A stretch of 33,779 bases of DNA, from assembly GCA_028818755.1 (NCBI GenBank), contig JAPPNF010000070.1, forward strand, positions 1 to 33,779, in the 5' to 3' direction. Shown in pieces: positions 7,319-15,861 of the stretch. The notes beneath the pieces are model-generated. The model saw only the letters and a program-made list of their open reading frames with translations, was not told where the DNA came from and did not search any database. Origin of the DNA: Deltaproteobacteria bacterium. Lineage in GTDB: Bacteria > Desulfobacterota > Binatia > UBA9968 > JAJDTQ01. Each line of letters opens with the position of its first letter. Within the stretch, counting starts at the first letter, position 1. The translations under genes and the position numbers were made by a program.

Positions 7319-9214
7319 TCATGGCTGTCCTTCAATGCGCGGCCAACGCAACCGTACTACTATCGGATCGTGGTCGCTGGCCCGCGCCGCGGTTTCCGCG
7401 AACTCCGCGTTGACGTGCACGATGTCCACCTCGGCTAATGCCCGAAGCGACGGGCTCACCAGGATGTGGTCGAGGGACTGGGCGTTGCCCTCGAAGATGT
7501 AGGTATAGCGTTCCTCGGCCGGCAGATCGTTGGTGAGGTTGTGGAGACGCTCTTCGAGGATATTCAGCGGCGACACGAACTCGAACTCGTTGAAGTCGCC
7601 GGCCACGACGATATGGGCACCGCGCTGCGCGGCCAGCTTGCGCGCGACGAAATCCCGCACCGCGCGGGCCTGCCGGCGGCGGTGCTCCACGCCGCTGTTG
7701 ACCGACGGGTCCTCCTGCCGTTCCGTGAAGGGCTGCACTTCGCCGAACACCGGACGGCTGCCGCGCTTGGAGTTGAAATGGTTGTTGACCACGGTCACCC
7801 GGGCACCGTCCGGCGCGCGGGACCGGAAAGAGGCCGCCAGCGGCAACCGGCCGTCGAAGAACGGGTTGTCCGGGTTGGTGCGCTGGTCCCGCGGGTCGGT
7901 GACCGTGGCCACCGAGCCCGCGACGAGCTCCACGCGCGCTGGATTGTAGAGGAAGGCCACGCGGATGTTTCCGCCGGGCTGTCCGCCGCTGGTGCCGCCG
8001 CCGATGAACGGATGGTCGACGAAGCGGTAGCGGACGGATCCGAGAGCGGCAATGCGTTCCACCAGCAGCCCCAGGGTGGCGTCGGCGGCCTTGACCCGCG
8101 TCTTTGCGGAGCCGTCGTTGTCCTGCACTTCCTGCAGCGCGACGATGTCGGGATGACGCAGGTTGCGGGCGATGATGGCCGCGACGGCGTCGAAACGGCC
8201 GCCGGCCACGTCGGTATCGCCGTCGGCGTCGTTGGGATCGAGGTTCAGCACGTTGAAGGAGGCGATGGTCAGGTACCCCTCGCCGGGTTCGAGGCGCGTG
8301 GTTTCCGGTTCCAGCGGCCCCCGTCGGGGTGAAAACGTTTCGGTGAAACGCACCTCGTAGTTGCCGAAGCCGTAGCCCATCACGCCGGTGACGTCGCCCA
8401 ATGGATCCCCGACCTTGACGTGCGGCGTCGCCATGGGACTGAGTCCGAAGTCGTCGTCGACCTGGATGCGCTCGGGGTTGAAGTCGCCGGGGCTGATGGT
8501 CAGCACGCCTCGTTTGCCCAGACCTAAAGGAGACGTGTTCCGGGCACGGACGAAGATCTCGCCGAAACGGCTCGTGGGGCTGACGGCGACGGCATCCCGC
8601 ACGGTAACCCGCGTGCCTTCCAGGGTCTCGTAGAAGTCGATGCCGTCCTCTCCCGGGTCGAAGACGGCAAACCCGTCGTTGTCGATGATCCGGTCCGGCG
8701 GAACGCGCCCGCTCGCCCCCAACACCACGGGAGCGGGAAGCCGGTTGCGGCGGGACAACCGGGTGATCCTCGGGCGGGTGATCTGCGTGATCGTCAGGTT
8801 GCCGGTCTTCGCGCCGCCGGGTTGGAACTCCGTCACCACGCCGCGAACACGGATCTCGTCGCCCGCCGCCACCGCCGGAGCCCGGCGGGTAAAGACGAAG
8901 AGGCCGTCGGAGGTATCCGGGTCCCCGTCCCCCACCGGATCCTGCAGGTAGAACCCATCGGTATCGACGGCCGTCACGACCCCGGTGGTGGTGACCTGCC
9001 GCCCGCGGAAAGGCGAGATGTGACCGCGCCCCTGAATCCGTCCGATGGGAGTCGCGGCCGCGGCCTTGGAGACGCGCGTCTCCGGGACGGGAATCGTTCC
9101 GCCGGAATGGCGAGCCCCGGCCGCCGCACCGGCGCCCAGCAGGACGCACGCCGCGGTGACGCAGCCCAGCAGCCCCACCGTCCTGGTCCCGAGTCTAGCC
9201 GTTGAGGATCCCAT
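7319..9214 (-). CDS. Exported endonuclease/exonuclease/phosphatase-family nuclease
   Basis: This is a probable secreted DNase resembling the extracellular nucleases with an OB-fold next to an EEP catalytic domain. The 631 residues start with a Sec-type signal peptide (basic start, hydrophobic core about 12-33, small residues AAAGA near 35). An OB-like region spans about 55-150 (GRQVTTTGVVTAV, YLQDP, GDEIRVRGVVTEF). The EEP domain covers about 312-626, with N321 (SFNVLN), E362 (LQEVQD), D540/N542 (AGDFNEFE), D582-H583 (SLDHILVS) and D614-H615 (ASDHDPI), so all metal and catalytic motifs are present. It probably scavenges phosphate or nucleotides from extracellular DNA. The ATG at 9212-9214 sits in a small palindrome and lacks a clear ribosome-binding site. 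It is divergent from the gene at 9387. Confidence 0.87.
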   Translation of the reverse strand: MGSSTARLGTRTVGLLGCVTAACVLLGAGAAAGARHSGGTIPVPETRVSKAAAATPIGRIQGRGHISPFRGRQVTTTGVVTAVDTDGFYLQDPVGDGDPDTSDGLFVFTRRAPAVAAGDEIRVRGVVTEFQPGGAKTGNLTITQITRPRITRLSRRNRLPAPVVLGASGRVPPDRIIDNDGFAVFDPGEDGIDFYETLEGTRVTVRDAVAVSPTSRFGEIFVRARNTSPLGLGKRGVLTISPGDFNPERIQVDDDFGLSPMATPHVKVGDPLGDVTGVMGYGFGNYEVRFTETFSPRRGPLEPETTRLEPGEGYLTIASFNVLNLDPNDADGDTDVAGGRFDAVAAIIARNLRHPDIVALQEVQDNDGSAKTRVKAADATLGLLVERIAALGSVRYRFVDHPFIGGGTSGGQPGGNIRVAFLYNPARVELVAGSVATVTDPRDQRTNPDNPFFDGRLPLAASFRSRAPDGARVTVVNNHFNSKRGSRPVFGEVQPFTERQEDPSVNSGVEHRRRQARAVRDFVARKLAAQRGAHIVVAGDFNEFEFVSPLNILEERLHNLTNDLPAEERYTYIFEGNAQSLDHILVSPSLRALAEVDIVHVNAEFAETAARASDHDPIVVRLRWPRIEGQP

Positions 9215-9228
9215 ACACGACCCGTGTA
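9214..9228. promoter_or_regulatory. Palindrome at the nuclease start codon
   Basis: TACACG-acc-CGTGTA is a perfect 6-base inverted repeat that begins on the first base of the minus-strand start codon. It could be an operator or an mRNA hairpin hiding the start. The evidence is symmetry and position only. Confidence 0.3.
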
Positions 9229-9300
9229 ACAGGACGGCGACACGGACCCAAACGCCGTGCCGAACCCCTCATTCAGTGCCCGTTCTCCGGCCCTTTTTCG

Positions 9301-9328
9301 TTGCCTATTCCCGATCCTGTAGTATGCT
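9301..9328 (+). promoter_or_regulatory. Possible sigma-70-like promoter for the kinase-like/BON gene
   Basis: TTGCCT (9301-9306) and TATGCT (9323-9328) are separated by 16 bases, 58 bases upstream of the ATG at 9387. The match is moderate and unsupported by other evidence. Confidence 0.4.
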
Positions 9329-9386
9329 CAGGGTGTGGCGTGAATCATGTTCGGCGTACCGTTTCCTCACGGAAAGGAGGCTTGCC

Positions 9387-10202
9387 ATGTCCGTCATCAT
9401 GATCTACGAGGGCATCCCCGGGGCCGAGGAAGTTGCCAAGCGAGTCGCCGCGGACCTGGACTACAAGTGCGTCGGCCGGCAGGACCTCTCGGCCACTCTC
9501 GCGAACTACGGCGTGCCGCGCGCCAAGCTCGACGAGATCACCGAGAAGGAGGCGCACTGGTGGGACCAGTGGCTGCATGACCTGCGGCCCTACCGCATCG
9601 CGCTCCAGGCCGCCATGTGCGAGATGGCCCAGGCCGGCCCCATGGTCTACCACGGACACGTGGGACACGAGCTTCTTCCCGGCGTGTCGCACGTGCTGAA
9701 GGTCTTCCTGACCGGCTCCATGGAGTTGCGCGTCGACCTGCTCCGCTCGCGCCTCGCGGTGGACGAGGGCACCATACGGAAGCAACTCGAGCACACCGAC
9801 CGGGCCCGCAGCCGGCGGCTCATGGCCCTATTCGGCCACGACTGGCAGGACCCCACCCGCTATCACCTGATGCTCAACCTGGCCATGGGCACGGAGGCCG
9901 CAAGCCAGGTGGTCAGCACGGCCGCCAAGCTCGCGGCGTTTGGCGAGACGGAGGCTTCCAGGCAGGCCTTCGAGGACCTCGCGCTGGCCAGGAAGACGCA
10001 GGCCACCCTGCTCCGTTCCGAGCTGTACCGCGATCTGCCCATCGACGTGAAGGCTCACAAAGGGACGGTGACCGTGTCCGGAATGGTTTCCTCGCCGGTA
10101 ACGGTGGAAGGGGTGGTGGCGGCCATCAAGGGCATCCCGGAGGTCTCGGAGGTCACGGCGAACCTGGTGGTGATGCCGCGACGGCATTCGGACATCGAGT
10201 AG
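9387..10202 (+). CDS. Cytidylate-kinase-like protein fused to a BON domain
   Basis: This is a 271-residue cytoplasmic protein. Residues 1-190 resemble the cytidylate-kinase-like family in overall pattern (IYEGIPGAEEVAKRVAADL, VYHGHVGHELLPGV around 88-100, HTDRARSRRLMALFGHDW around 136-153, then YHLMLNLAMG). The glycine-rich nucleotide loop is degenerate: EGIPGAEEV has no GxGK, so kinase activity is doubtful. Residues about 205-262 form a BON-type module (IDVKAHKGTVTVSGMV, VVAAIKGIPEVSEVTANLVV), which in other proteins binds phospholipid or ligands. The ATG at 9387 is favoured by the ribosome-binding site GGAAAGGAGG at 9371-9380; an upstream in-frame extension would run into the divergent gene. 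A 89-base gap separates it from the UbiD-family gene. The role is unknown; a nucleotide or ligand sensor is a guess. Confidence 0.7.
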   Translation: MSVIMIYEGIPGAEEVAKRVAADLDYKCVGRQDLSATLANYGVPRAKLDEITEKEAHWWDQWLHDLRPYRIALQAAMCEMAQAGPMVYHGHVGHELLPGVSHVLKVFLTGSMELRVDLLRSRLAVDEGTIRKQLEHTDRARSRRLMALFGHDWQDPTRYHLMLNLAMGTEAASQVVSTAAKLAAFGETEASRQAFEDLALARKTQATLLRSELYRDLPIDVKAHKGTVTVSGMVSSPVTVEGVVAAIKGIPEVSEVTANLVVMPRRHSDIE

Positions 10203-10291
10203 GCAATCCTCGAAACATCGCACAACCGGGCGAGCCAAGGTCCGGGGGCCGGCGCGATGCGACGCCGGGCCCCGGATCAAGGAATATTTGC

Positions 10292-11737
10292 ATGCCGAAA
10301 AGCCTGAGCAGCTTCCTGGAAGACTGCCGCCGTGAAATTCCCAACGAGGTGGTGCACGTGGAGCGGGAGGTGGACCCCGCCAACTACGACGTGAGCGCCA
10401 TCATCAAGCATCTGAGGGCCGCCCGGAAGTTCCCGCTGCTCGTCTTCGACCGGCCGCGCAACCTGCACGGCCGGGTCAGCGATTTCAGGCTGGTGATGAA
10501 CTTCACCATCTCCCAGCGCAAGACCCAGATCGCGCTGGGGCTGCCCAAGGAGATGACCCGGGCGCAGATGGCGGAGGCGTGCGTGGACATCGAGCGCAAC
10601 CGGGTGGCGCCGGTGGTGGTGGAGAACCGCGAGGCGCCGGTGATGGAGAACGTCCGGAGCGGCGACGCCGTGGACCTCCACGAGCTGCCCATCATGCGCC
10701 ACCACTACATGGACGGCGGCCCCTACATCACCCTGTGCACCATCGCCAAGGACCGCCGGCAGGGCATCTACAACGCCTCCTATCACCGCATGGAGATCAA
10801 GTCCCGAAACCACACCACCCACTACCACTCGCAGCATCACCAGTGGATCATCTTCCGGGACTACGAGGACCAGGGTCTGGAATGCCCGGTGGCCACGGTG
10901 CTGGGACACCACCCGGCGTTCTACATGGGCGCCTGCTACACCGGGCCCTTCGAGGTGAGCGAGTATGACGTCATCGGCGCCTACCTGGGAGAGCCCCTCC
11001 GGGTGACGCCGTCCACCACCTGGGGCGACGACCTGCTGATCCCGGCGGACGCGGAGATCGTCATCGAAGGGGCGCTGATCCCGGGCGAGCGCATCGTGGA
11101 CGGGCCTTTCGGCGAGGCGCCGGGCTACCTGGGACCGCAGCGCTTCTTCTCGGCCTGCCGCTACGAGGTGCGCGCCATCAACTACCGGAGCAACGGCATG
11201 TACCAGTCGGTGATCACCCCCGAGGGGGACAAGCCCTGGCTGGACCTGCCACGGGAAGGCGCCTACCTCAGGCGCATCCGCGAGGCGGTGCCCGGGGTCA
11301 CGGCCGTGTGCAAGGCCGGCCGCCACGCCCACTACAACATCTTCATCGCCATGAAGAAGATGTCCGAGGGGGACCCCGGCCGCGCCGCCGGAGCCGCCCT
11401 CACCGAGCTTCACGCCAAGCACATCTTCGTGTTCGACGACGACATCGACGTCTACAACCCCACGGAGATCCTGTGGGCCCTGGCCACCCGGGTGCAGCCC
11501 CACCGGCAGGTGTCGATCATGCAGCCCACCTTCACCGGCAACTACCTCGATCCCACGGTGGTGGACGAGACCAAGACCTCGGTGATGATCGTCGACGCCA
11601 CTCGCCCGCTGGACCGCCCCTTCTCGCCGGTGTCGAAGGTCCCGGACGAGGCCATGGCCCGCATCAAGGTGGAAGACTACATCCCGGGTGAAGTGCTGGC
11701 GCACATACCGGTGGACCGCACCACGTACTGGTCCTGA
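10292..11737 (+). CDS. UbiD-family prenylated-FMN decarboxylase
   Basis: Members of this family reversibly decarboxylate aromatic or alpha,beta-unsaturated acids using prenylated FMN made by a UbiX enzyme. The 481 residues match the family. Likely cofactor and metal contacts are N161 and R166 in IYNASYHRMEI, the histidine-rich HTTHYHSQHHQW segment (about 174-185), and E259 in ADAEIVIEGAL. The catalytic acidic segment is DGPFGEAPGYLG (about 270-281). The ATG at 10292 follows AAGGAAT about 10 bases upstream. No ubiX gene is in the window. The gene is followed by a repeat with a terminator-like hairpin, then by a molybdenum hydroxylase, which suggests but does not prove a shared pathway such as heteroaromatic acid breakdown. 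True ubiquinone UbiD is less likely given the surroundings. Confidence 0.88.
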   Translation: MPKSLSSFLEDCRREIPNEVVHVEREVDPANYDVSAIIKHLRAARKFPLLVFDRPRNLHGRVSDFRLVMNFTISQRKTQIALGLPKEMTRAQMAEACVDIERNRVAPVVVENREAPVMENVRSGDAVDLHELPIMRHHYMDGGPYITLCTIAKDRRQGIYNASYHRMEIKSRNHTTHYHSQHHQWIIFRDYEDQGLECPVATVLGHHPAFYMGACYTGPFEVSEYDVIGAYLGEPLRVTPSTTWGDDLLIPADAEIVIEGALIPGERIVDGPFGEAPGYLGPQRFFSACRYEVRAINYRSNGMYQSVITPEGDKPWLDLPREGAYLRRIREAVPGVTAVCKAGRHAHYNIFIAMKKMSEGDPGRAAGAALTELHAKHIFVFDDDIDVYNPTEILWALATRVQPHRQVSIMQPTFTGNYLDPTVVDETKTSVMIVDATRPLDRPFSPVSKVPDEAMARIKVEDYIPGEVLAHIPVDRTTYWS

Positions 11738-11777
11738 GCCGGTAAACGAAGAACGCCGCCCCTGTGCCCCAACTCAA

Positions 11778-11882
11778 CCCCTCTCCCTCTGGGAGAGGGT
11801 GGCCGAAGGCCGGGTGAGGGCTGCTCGGCAACCCTGCCCTTACGAGCACCCTCACCCCAGCCCTCTCCCAAAGGGAGAGGGG
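11778..11882. repeat. CCCTCTCCCT palindromic intergenic repeat, copy 2
   Basis: This is the same element as at 5919-6024 in reverse orientation. Bases 11779-11820 match exactly the reverse complement of 5982-6023, and the centre shares CGGCAACCCTGCCC. It fills the gap between the UbiD-family gene and the molybdenum hydroxylase gene. Confidence 0.85.
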
Positions 11883-11888
11883 TTTTTT
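11861..11888 (+). terminator. Terminator-like hairpin formed by the repeat arm
   Basis: CCCTCTCCC-aaa-GGGAGAGGG (11861-11881) is a perfect 9-base stem. After one more G it is followed by six T residues (11883-11888), so it has the form of an intrinsic terminator for the UbiD-family gene. It lies 33 bases before the next start codon. Confidence 0.6.
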
Positions 11889-11921
11889 GACGCGAATGTG
11901 ATCTGTTACAGATAGGAACCC

Positions 11922-14666
11922 ATGAACGACATCGAGATTCAATTCGAGCTGAACGGCCAGGCGTGCAGCGCCAGCGTGGCGCCGGAGCTGCTGCTGGCGG
12001 ACTTCCTGCGCAACTCCCTGGAGCTCAAGGGCACCAAGACGAGCTGCGAGGTGGAGGTCTGCGGCTCCTGCACCGTGCTGCTGGACGGCCGCCCGGTGAG
12101 CGCCTGCACCACCCTCACCCATGAGATCAACGGGCGCTCCCTGACCACCATCGAGGGTCTCGGGAGCGACGACGCGTTGGACCCGGTGCAGGAGGCGTTC
12201 TGGGAGGAGGCCGGGTTCGAGTGCGGCTTCTGCACCCCGGGCATGATCCTCGCCGCCCGCGCGCTGCTGGACGAGAATCCGGACCCTTCGGAGGAGGACA
12301 TCAAGGCCGCGCTGGACGGCAACATCTGCCGCTGCACCGGCTACCTGTCCATCATCCGGTCGATCGACCGGGCCGCGGAACTGCGGCGCGGGCAGGATGC
12401 ATCGGCCCCGCGGCCGCTCGACGAGCGCCGCCTCGACGGCGCCGCCAAGGTCCGCGGCGAGCCGGTGTACACCGCCGACCTGACGCACCCGGGCATGGTC
12501 TACGGCCGGGTCCTGCGCAGCCCCCACGCCCACGCCCGCATCCTCGGCATTGACACATCCGCGGCCGAGGCCCATCCCGGCGTGGTGGCGGTTCTCACCT
12601 CCGCGGACCTCACGGACATCGCGCAATTCCACGGCCCGCTGGTGAAGGACACGCCCGTGCTGGCCATGGACAAGGTGCGCTACGAAGGCGACGCCGTGGC
12701 CGCGGTGGCGGCCGAGACGCTGGAAGCCGCCACCGCCGCGCTGGCGCTCATCCGGGTTGACTACGAGCCGCTACCGGCGCTCATGACCATGGATGAAGCG
12801 CTCGATCCCGATGCGCCGCCCCTTCACGAGTCCGTCAGCGGCGACGCACCGAGCTTTCCGGGATATCCCGGCGTCGACGACGAAGCGAAAAAGTACGCCA
12901 ACGTGAGCTTCCACTACGAGCGCGCCCAGGGCGACGTCGACGAGGGGTTCGCCGCCTCGGAGCGGATCTTCGAGCACACCTTCGAGTTCCCCAAGATCGC
13001 CCACTACTCCATGGAGCCGCAGCTCGCCGTGGCCGAGTGGCGCGAGGACGGGTTCACGGTGTGGTGCTCCACCCAGCACCAGTTCATCGTCCGCAACGAG
13101 CTGGCGGAGATGTTCGGCGTGCCGCGGGAAAACGCGCGGGTGGTGGTGCCGCTGGTGGGAGGCACCTACGGCAACAAGAACCACACCAAGCTCGAGCCCG
13201 TGGTGCTGGCCCTGTCCCGCAAGGCCGGGCGGCGGGTGTTCATGCACCTGTCGCTGGAGGAGGAGTCGCGCACGGTGAGCAAGCCGGCCGCGCGCGTGAG
13301 GCTCCGCACCGGCGTGAACGGGGACGGTCTGCTGGTGGCGCGGGACTGCCTCGTGCACGTGGACGCCGGCGCCTACTCGGACTCTGGTCCACGGGTCGCC
13401 CAGAAGACGGGCTTCCGGGCGCCCGGCCCCTACCGCATCCCGCACGTCCGCTCCCACGCCTACAGCGTGTACACCACCACGGTGCCGGCCGGCGCCTTCC
13501 GCGGCATGGGCACGCCTCAGGTGGCGTGGGCCTACGAATCGCAGATGGACATGATCGCGCGCGAGATGGGATGGGATCCGGTGGAGTTCCGGCTCAAGAA
13601 CCTCCTGGACAAGGGCGAGGAGTTCGCCCCCGGGGAAACCCCGCTGGACACCGACCTGAGGGAGGGACTGCTGCGCGCCGCCAAGGAAATTGGCTGGGGC
13701 GAGGAGCAGGAGCCGGACTGCGGCATCGGCGTCAGTTGCGCCTGCAAGGACGGCGGCGGCAACTTCAAGATATCGTCCGCGCGGGTGGAGGTGGACGACG
13801 GCGGCGCGGTCACCCTGCACGAGGGCACCATCGAGATCGGCCAGGGCTCCAACACGGCTCTCGCGCGCATCGCCGCGCAGGAACTGGGCCTGCGGCCCAC
13901 GGAGGTCGAGGTCGCGCCCCTGGACACCGACTGGACCCCCTACGACATGGGCACCTATGCCAGCAGCGCCACCACGGTCATGGGACGCGCGGTGCAGAAG
14001 GCCTCCCAGGCCGTCCGCGAGCAACTCATCGAGGCCGCCCGGTCAATGGGCAAGAGCCCCGACGCCGCCGCGACCCTCGCCAACGGCGAGGTGCGCCTGG
14101 GGGAGATCGCCTTCCCCTTCTCGGCGCTGGTGCGGCACGTCAAGGGCGCCGGCGGCGTCATCACGGGAGAGGGCCGGCAGGTGACTGAACGCGTCCCCGA
14201 GGCCCCCCTCGGCGCCCGGTCGCCGTTCTGGGAAGTGGGGTGGGGCGCCGCCAAGGTCCACGTGGACCGGGACACGGGCGAGGTAAAGGTGCTCAAGTAC
14301 GTCTCCATCGCTGACGCCGGCAAGGCCATCAACCCCCAGGTTTGCCACACACAGGAGCAGGGCGCCTTCCTGCAGGGGCTGGGTCAGGCGCTGTTCGAGG
14401 AGACCGTATACGAGAACGGCCTGATGCTGACGCCCGACGCCCTGACCTACCGGCTGCCGAAGATCTCCGACCTGCCCGACGAGCAGGTCAACATCCTCTT
14501 CGAGAACGGCAACGGCGCCGGCCCCTACGGCGCCAAGGGCCTGGGCGAGAGCGGCCTCATCCCCGTGCCGTCGGCCATCGCCAACGCCGTGGACCACGCC
14601 GTGGGCGTGCGGGTCACCGACCTGCCGGTGACGGGCGAGAAGATCTGGCGTGGGCTGAAGAAGTAA
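11922..14666 (+). CDS. Aldehyde-oxidoreductase-type molybdenum hydroxylase with fused [2Fe-2S] domain
   Basis: This is a xanthine-oxidase-family enzyme of 914 residues that joins the iron-sulfur and molybdopterin parts in one chain without an FAD domain, the same plan and length as Desulfovibrio aldehyde oxidoreductase Mop. The plant-type [2Fe-2S] cluster ligands are C42, C47, C50 and C62; the second cluster uses C101, C104, C136 and C138 (CGFCTPGM, ICRCTGY). The molybdopterin part starts near residue 165 (RRLDGAAKVRGEPVYTADL). It has GGTYGNKNHTK in place of the commoner GGxFGGK, then GAFRGMGTPQ, EIGQGSNT and GAKGLGESG with the likely catalytic base E876. It hydroxylates an aldehyde or N-heterocycle; an external electron acceptor is needed. 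The ATG at 11922 is preceded by GATAGGAACC. The next gene begins 58 bases after the stop. Confidence 0.88.
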   Translation: MNDIEIQFELNGQACSASVAPELLLADFLRNSLELKGTKTSCEVEVCGSCTVLLDGRPVSACTTLTHEINGRSLTTIEGLGSDDALDPVQEAFWEEAGFECGFCTPGMILAARALLDENPDPSEEDIKAALDGNICRCTGYLSIIRSIDRAAELRRGQDASAPRPLDERRLDGAAKVRGEPVYTADLTHPGMVYGRVLRSPHAHARILGIDTSAAEAHPGVVAVLTSADLTDIAQFHGPLVKDTPVLAMDKVRYEGDAVAAVAAETLEAATAALALIRVDYEPLPALMTMDEALDPDAPPLHESVSGDAPSFPGYPGVDDEAKKYANVSFHYERAQGDVDEGFAASERIFEHTFEFPKIAHYSMEPQLAVAEWREDGFTVWCSTQHQFIVRNELAEMFGVPRENARVVVPLVGGTYGNKNHTKLEPVVLALSRKAGRRVFMHLSLEEESRTVSKPAARVRLRTGVNGDGLLVARDCLVHVDAGAYSDSGPRVAQKTGFRAPGPYRIPHVRSHAYSVYTTTVPAGAFRGMGTPQVAWAYESQMDMIAREMGWDPVEFRLKNLLDKGEEFAPGETPLDTDLREGLLRAAKEIGWGEEQEPDCGIGVSCACKDGGGNFKISSARVEVDDGGAVTLHEGTIEIGQGSNTALARIAAQELGLRPTEVEVAPLDTDWTPYDMGTYASSATTVMGRAVQKASQAVREQLIEAARSMGKSPDAAATLANGEVRLGEIAFPFSALVRHVKGAGGVITGEGRQVTERVPEAPLGARSPFWEVGWGAAKVHVDRDTGEVKVLKYVSIADAGKAINPQVCHTQEQGAFLQGLGQALFEETVYENGLMLTPDALTYRLPKISDLPDEQVNILFENGNGAGPYGAKGLGESGLIPVPSAIANAVDHAVGVRVTDLPVTGEKIWRGLKK

Positions 14667-14724
14667 GCGCGGGTCCGATGGCCGTGGCCCCGGCAAAGGC
14701 CGCCGGCAGCCCCGTCGAGGCGAC

Positions 14725-15489
14725 GTGAACGAACCGCCGCGCCAGGACCGTTTCTACTTCAAGCTCTTCGACCGGCTCGACGGCCCGGGCTGCCCCATCT
14801 GCGGCATCGTCATCGACGACAGCCGCGCCTACCTGGATAGCGTGCTCTACGAACGCGTTACCGACGTGCCGACGCGAGAGGGGCTGCGGGAGTCCTTCGG
14901 CCTCTGCAACCCGCATACCTGGATGTTGCGCGACTTGCCGGCGTCCAGCGCCCCGGACCTGGGCTTCGCCATCATCGCCAGGGACCTGCTGAACCGCTTC
15001 CGCGACACGGCCGGCGCACCGACCGTCACCGGATGGAGTGCGCTCCGTGGTTGGCTGACCCGGGCCGGCTCCGGATTGCGCGCCCGGCTCAAGAGGGCCG
15101 CCTGTCCCGCCTGCGTGGTTGCCGGGCGGTCGGAGTCGGTGCACCTGCGGCAACTGCTGGACCTGCTCGGAGACGAGGCTTTCTCCGGGAAGTACCGCAA
15201 CTCTTCCGGCACCTGCATCCCCCATTTCCTCGTGGCCGCGGAGACCCACGCCGGCCATGCACACCTCGCCGAACTGCGGGAAATCCAGATCCGCGCAGCG
15301 GAGTCCCTGCACGACACCCTTGACCGGTTCACCGAGAAACAAGACCACCGGGCGCGTGAGGAAATCACTTCGGCTGAAGCCAGGGCCTGGACCGACGCCA
15401 TGGAGTTCCTGGGCGGGAAGCGCGGGGTGTTCGGCAGTGAGATGCGCCGGCCATCTTCGCTGAGATTACTTAGTCTGTACAAGCGGTAG
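14725..15489 (+). CDS. DUF6062-family protein with two CxxC...CxxH metal-site repeats
   Basis: This is a 254-residue soluble protein of unknown role. Two similar modules are visible: C23-P-I-C26 followed by C61-N-P-H64, and C127-P-A-C130 followed by C164-I-P-H167. The spacings within the two modules are 34 and 33 residues, so an internal duplication with two zinc or iron sites is likely. A helical region (about 168-215) separates the second site from the C-terminus. Overall pattern agrees with DUF6062 proteins as I remember them. The GTG at 14725 is the first start in the frame; the ribosome-binding site is weak (GAGGCG). It follows the molybdenum hydroxylase gene by 58 bases in the same direction, so a maturation or metal-handling role for that enzyme is possible but unproven. 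Confidence 0.7.
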   Translation: MNEPPRQDRFYFKLFDRLDGPGCPICGIVIDDSRAYLDSVLYERVTDVPTREGLRESFGLCNPHTWMLRDLPASSAPDLGFAIIARDLLNRFRDTAGAPTVTGWSALRGWLTRAGSGLRARLKRAACPACVVAGRSESVHLRQLLDLLGDEAFSGKYRNSSGTCIPHFLVAAETHAGHAHLAELREIQIRAAESLHDTLDRFTEKQDHRAREEITSAEARAWTDAMEFLGGKRGVFGSEMRRPSSLRLLSLYKR

Positions 15490-15517
15490 GGCGGGCGTGT
15501 GCGCGCCAGTCTTGTCA

Positions 15518-15544
15518 TTGACTGTATACGAAAAACCGTATACT
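15518..15544 (+). promoter_or_regulatory. Operator-like palindrome over the hipB-type promoter
   Basis: GTATACG (15524-15530) and CGTATAC (15537-15543) are a perfect inverted repeat with a 6-base spacer. TTGACT (15518-15523) and TATACT (15539-15544) flank and overlap it like -35 and -10 boxes, though the 15-base spacing is short. Further GTAT-containing half-sites follow. The start codon is 42 bases downstream. This is what an autorepressing HTH antitoxin would bind. Confidence 0.6.
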
Positions 15545-15585
15545 CGTATCTTATACCTTAAAGCGTATGATGAGTTCTTTCTACA

Positions 15586-15861
15586 ATGGATCGCATTAAG
15601 AAGAGGGGCCTTGTGGAACAGATTGTCCGAACCTCGAAACAGTTAGGTGCAGCAATTCGCCGTCGGCGTCGGATACTCAAACTGAGTCAACAGAAAGTCG
15701 GGGACAGGATTCGTCTACGACAGGCAACCATCTCGGCCTTGGAGAACGGTAGGCCGGGGATACGGATGCGCACGTTGCTGGACGTGATGACCGCTCTCGG
15801 TCTGGAGATCGTTGTCCGCGAACGGTCGACGATTGGGAAGGACATCGAGGAGATTTTCTGA
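15586..15861 (+). CDS. HipB-like XRE-family repressor/antitoxin, no HipA partner
   Basis: This is a 91-residue DNA-binding protein. The helix-turn-helix spans about 30-60 (LKLSQQKVGDRIRLRQATIS, then ALENGRPGIRMRTLLDVM), and the tail LGLEIVVRERS matches the C-terminal strand of HipB/Y4mF-type antitoxins, which dimerise and bind palindromes at their own promoter. A matching palindrome lies at 15524-15543. In HipBA operons the kinase toxin HipA begins at the antitoxin stop. Here an ATG does overlap the TGA, but the following frame holds no HipA sequence and ends after 67 residues. The next true gene is an ATPase 153 bases on. The repressor may have been left behind by loss of hipA, or it may now control the ATPase-DUF4276 pair. 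Confidence 0.78.
   Translation: MDRIKKRGLVEQIVRTSKQLGAAIRRRRRILKLSQQKVGDRIRLRQATISALENGRPGIRMRTLLDVMTALGLEIVVRERSTIGKDIEEIF

Noticed and set aside
7319..9214. Lipoprotein signal (LLGC near residue 18) in the nuclease
   Set aside because: The hydrophobic stretch continues well past the cysteine, and a Sec-type cleavage site near residue 35 fits better.
10277..11704. Long minus-strand frame opposite the UbiD-family gene
   Set aside because: It is an antisense shadow; the plus-strand frame has clear UbiD motifs.
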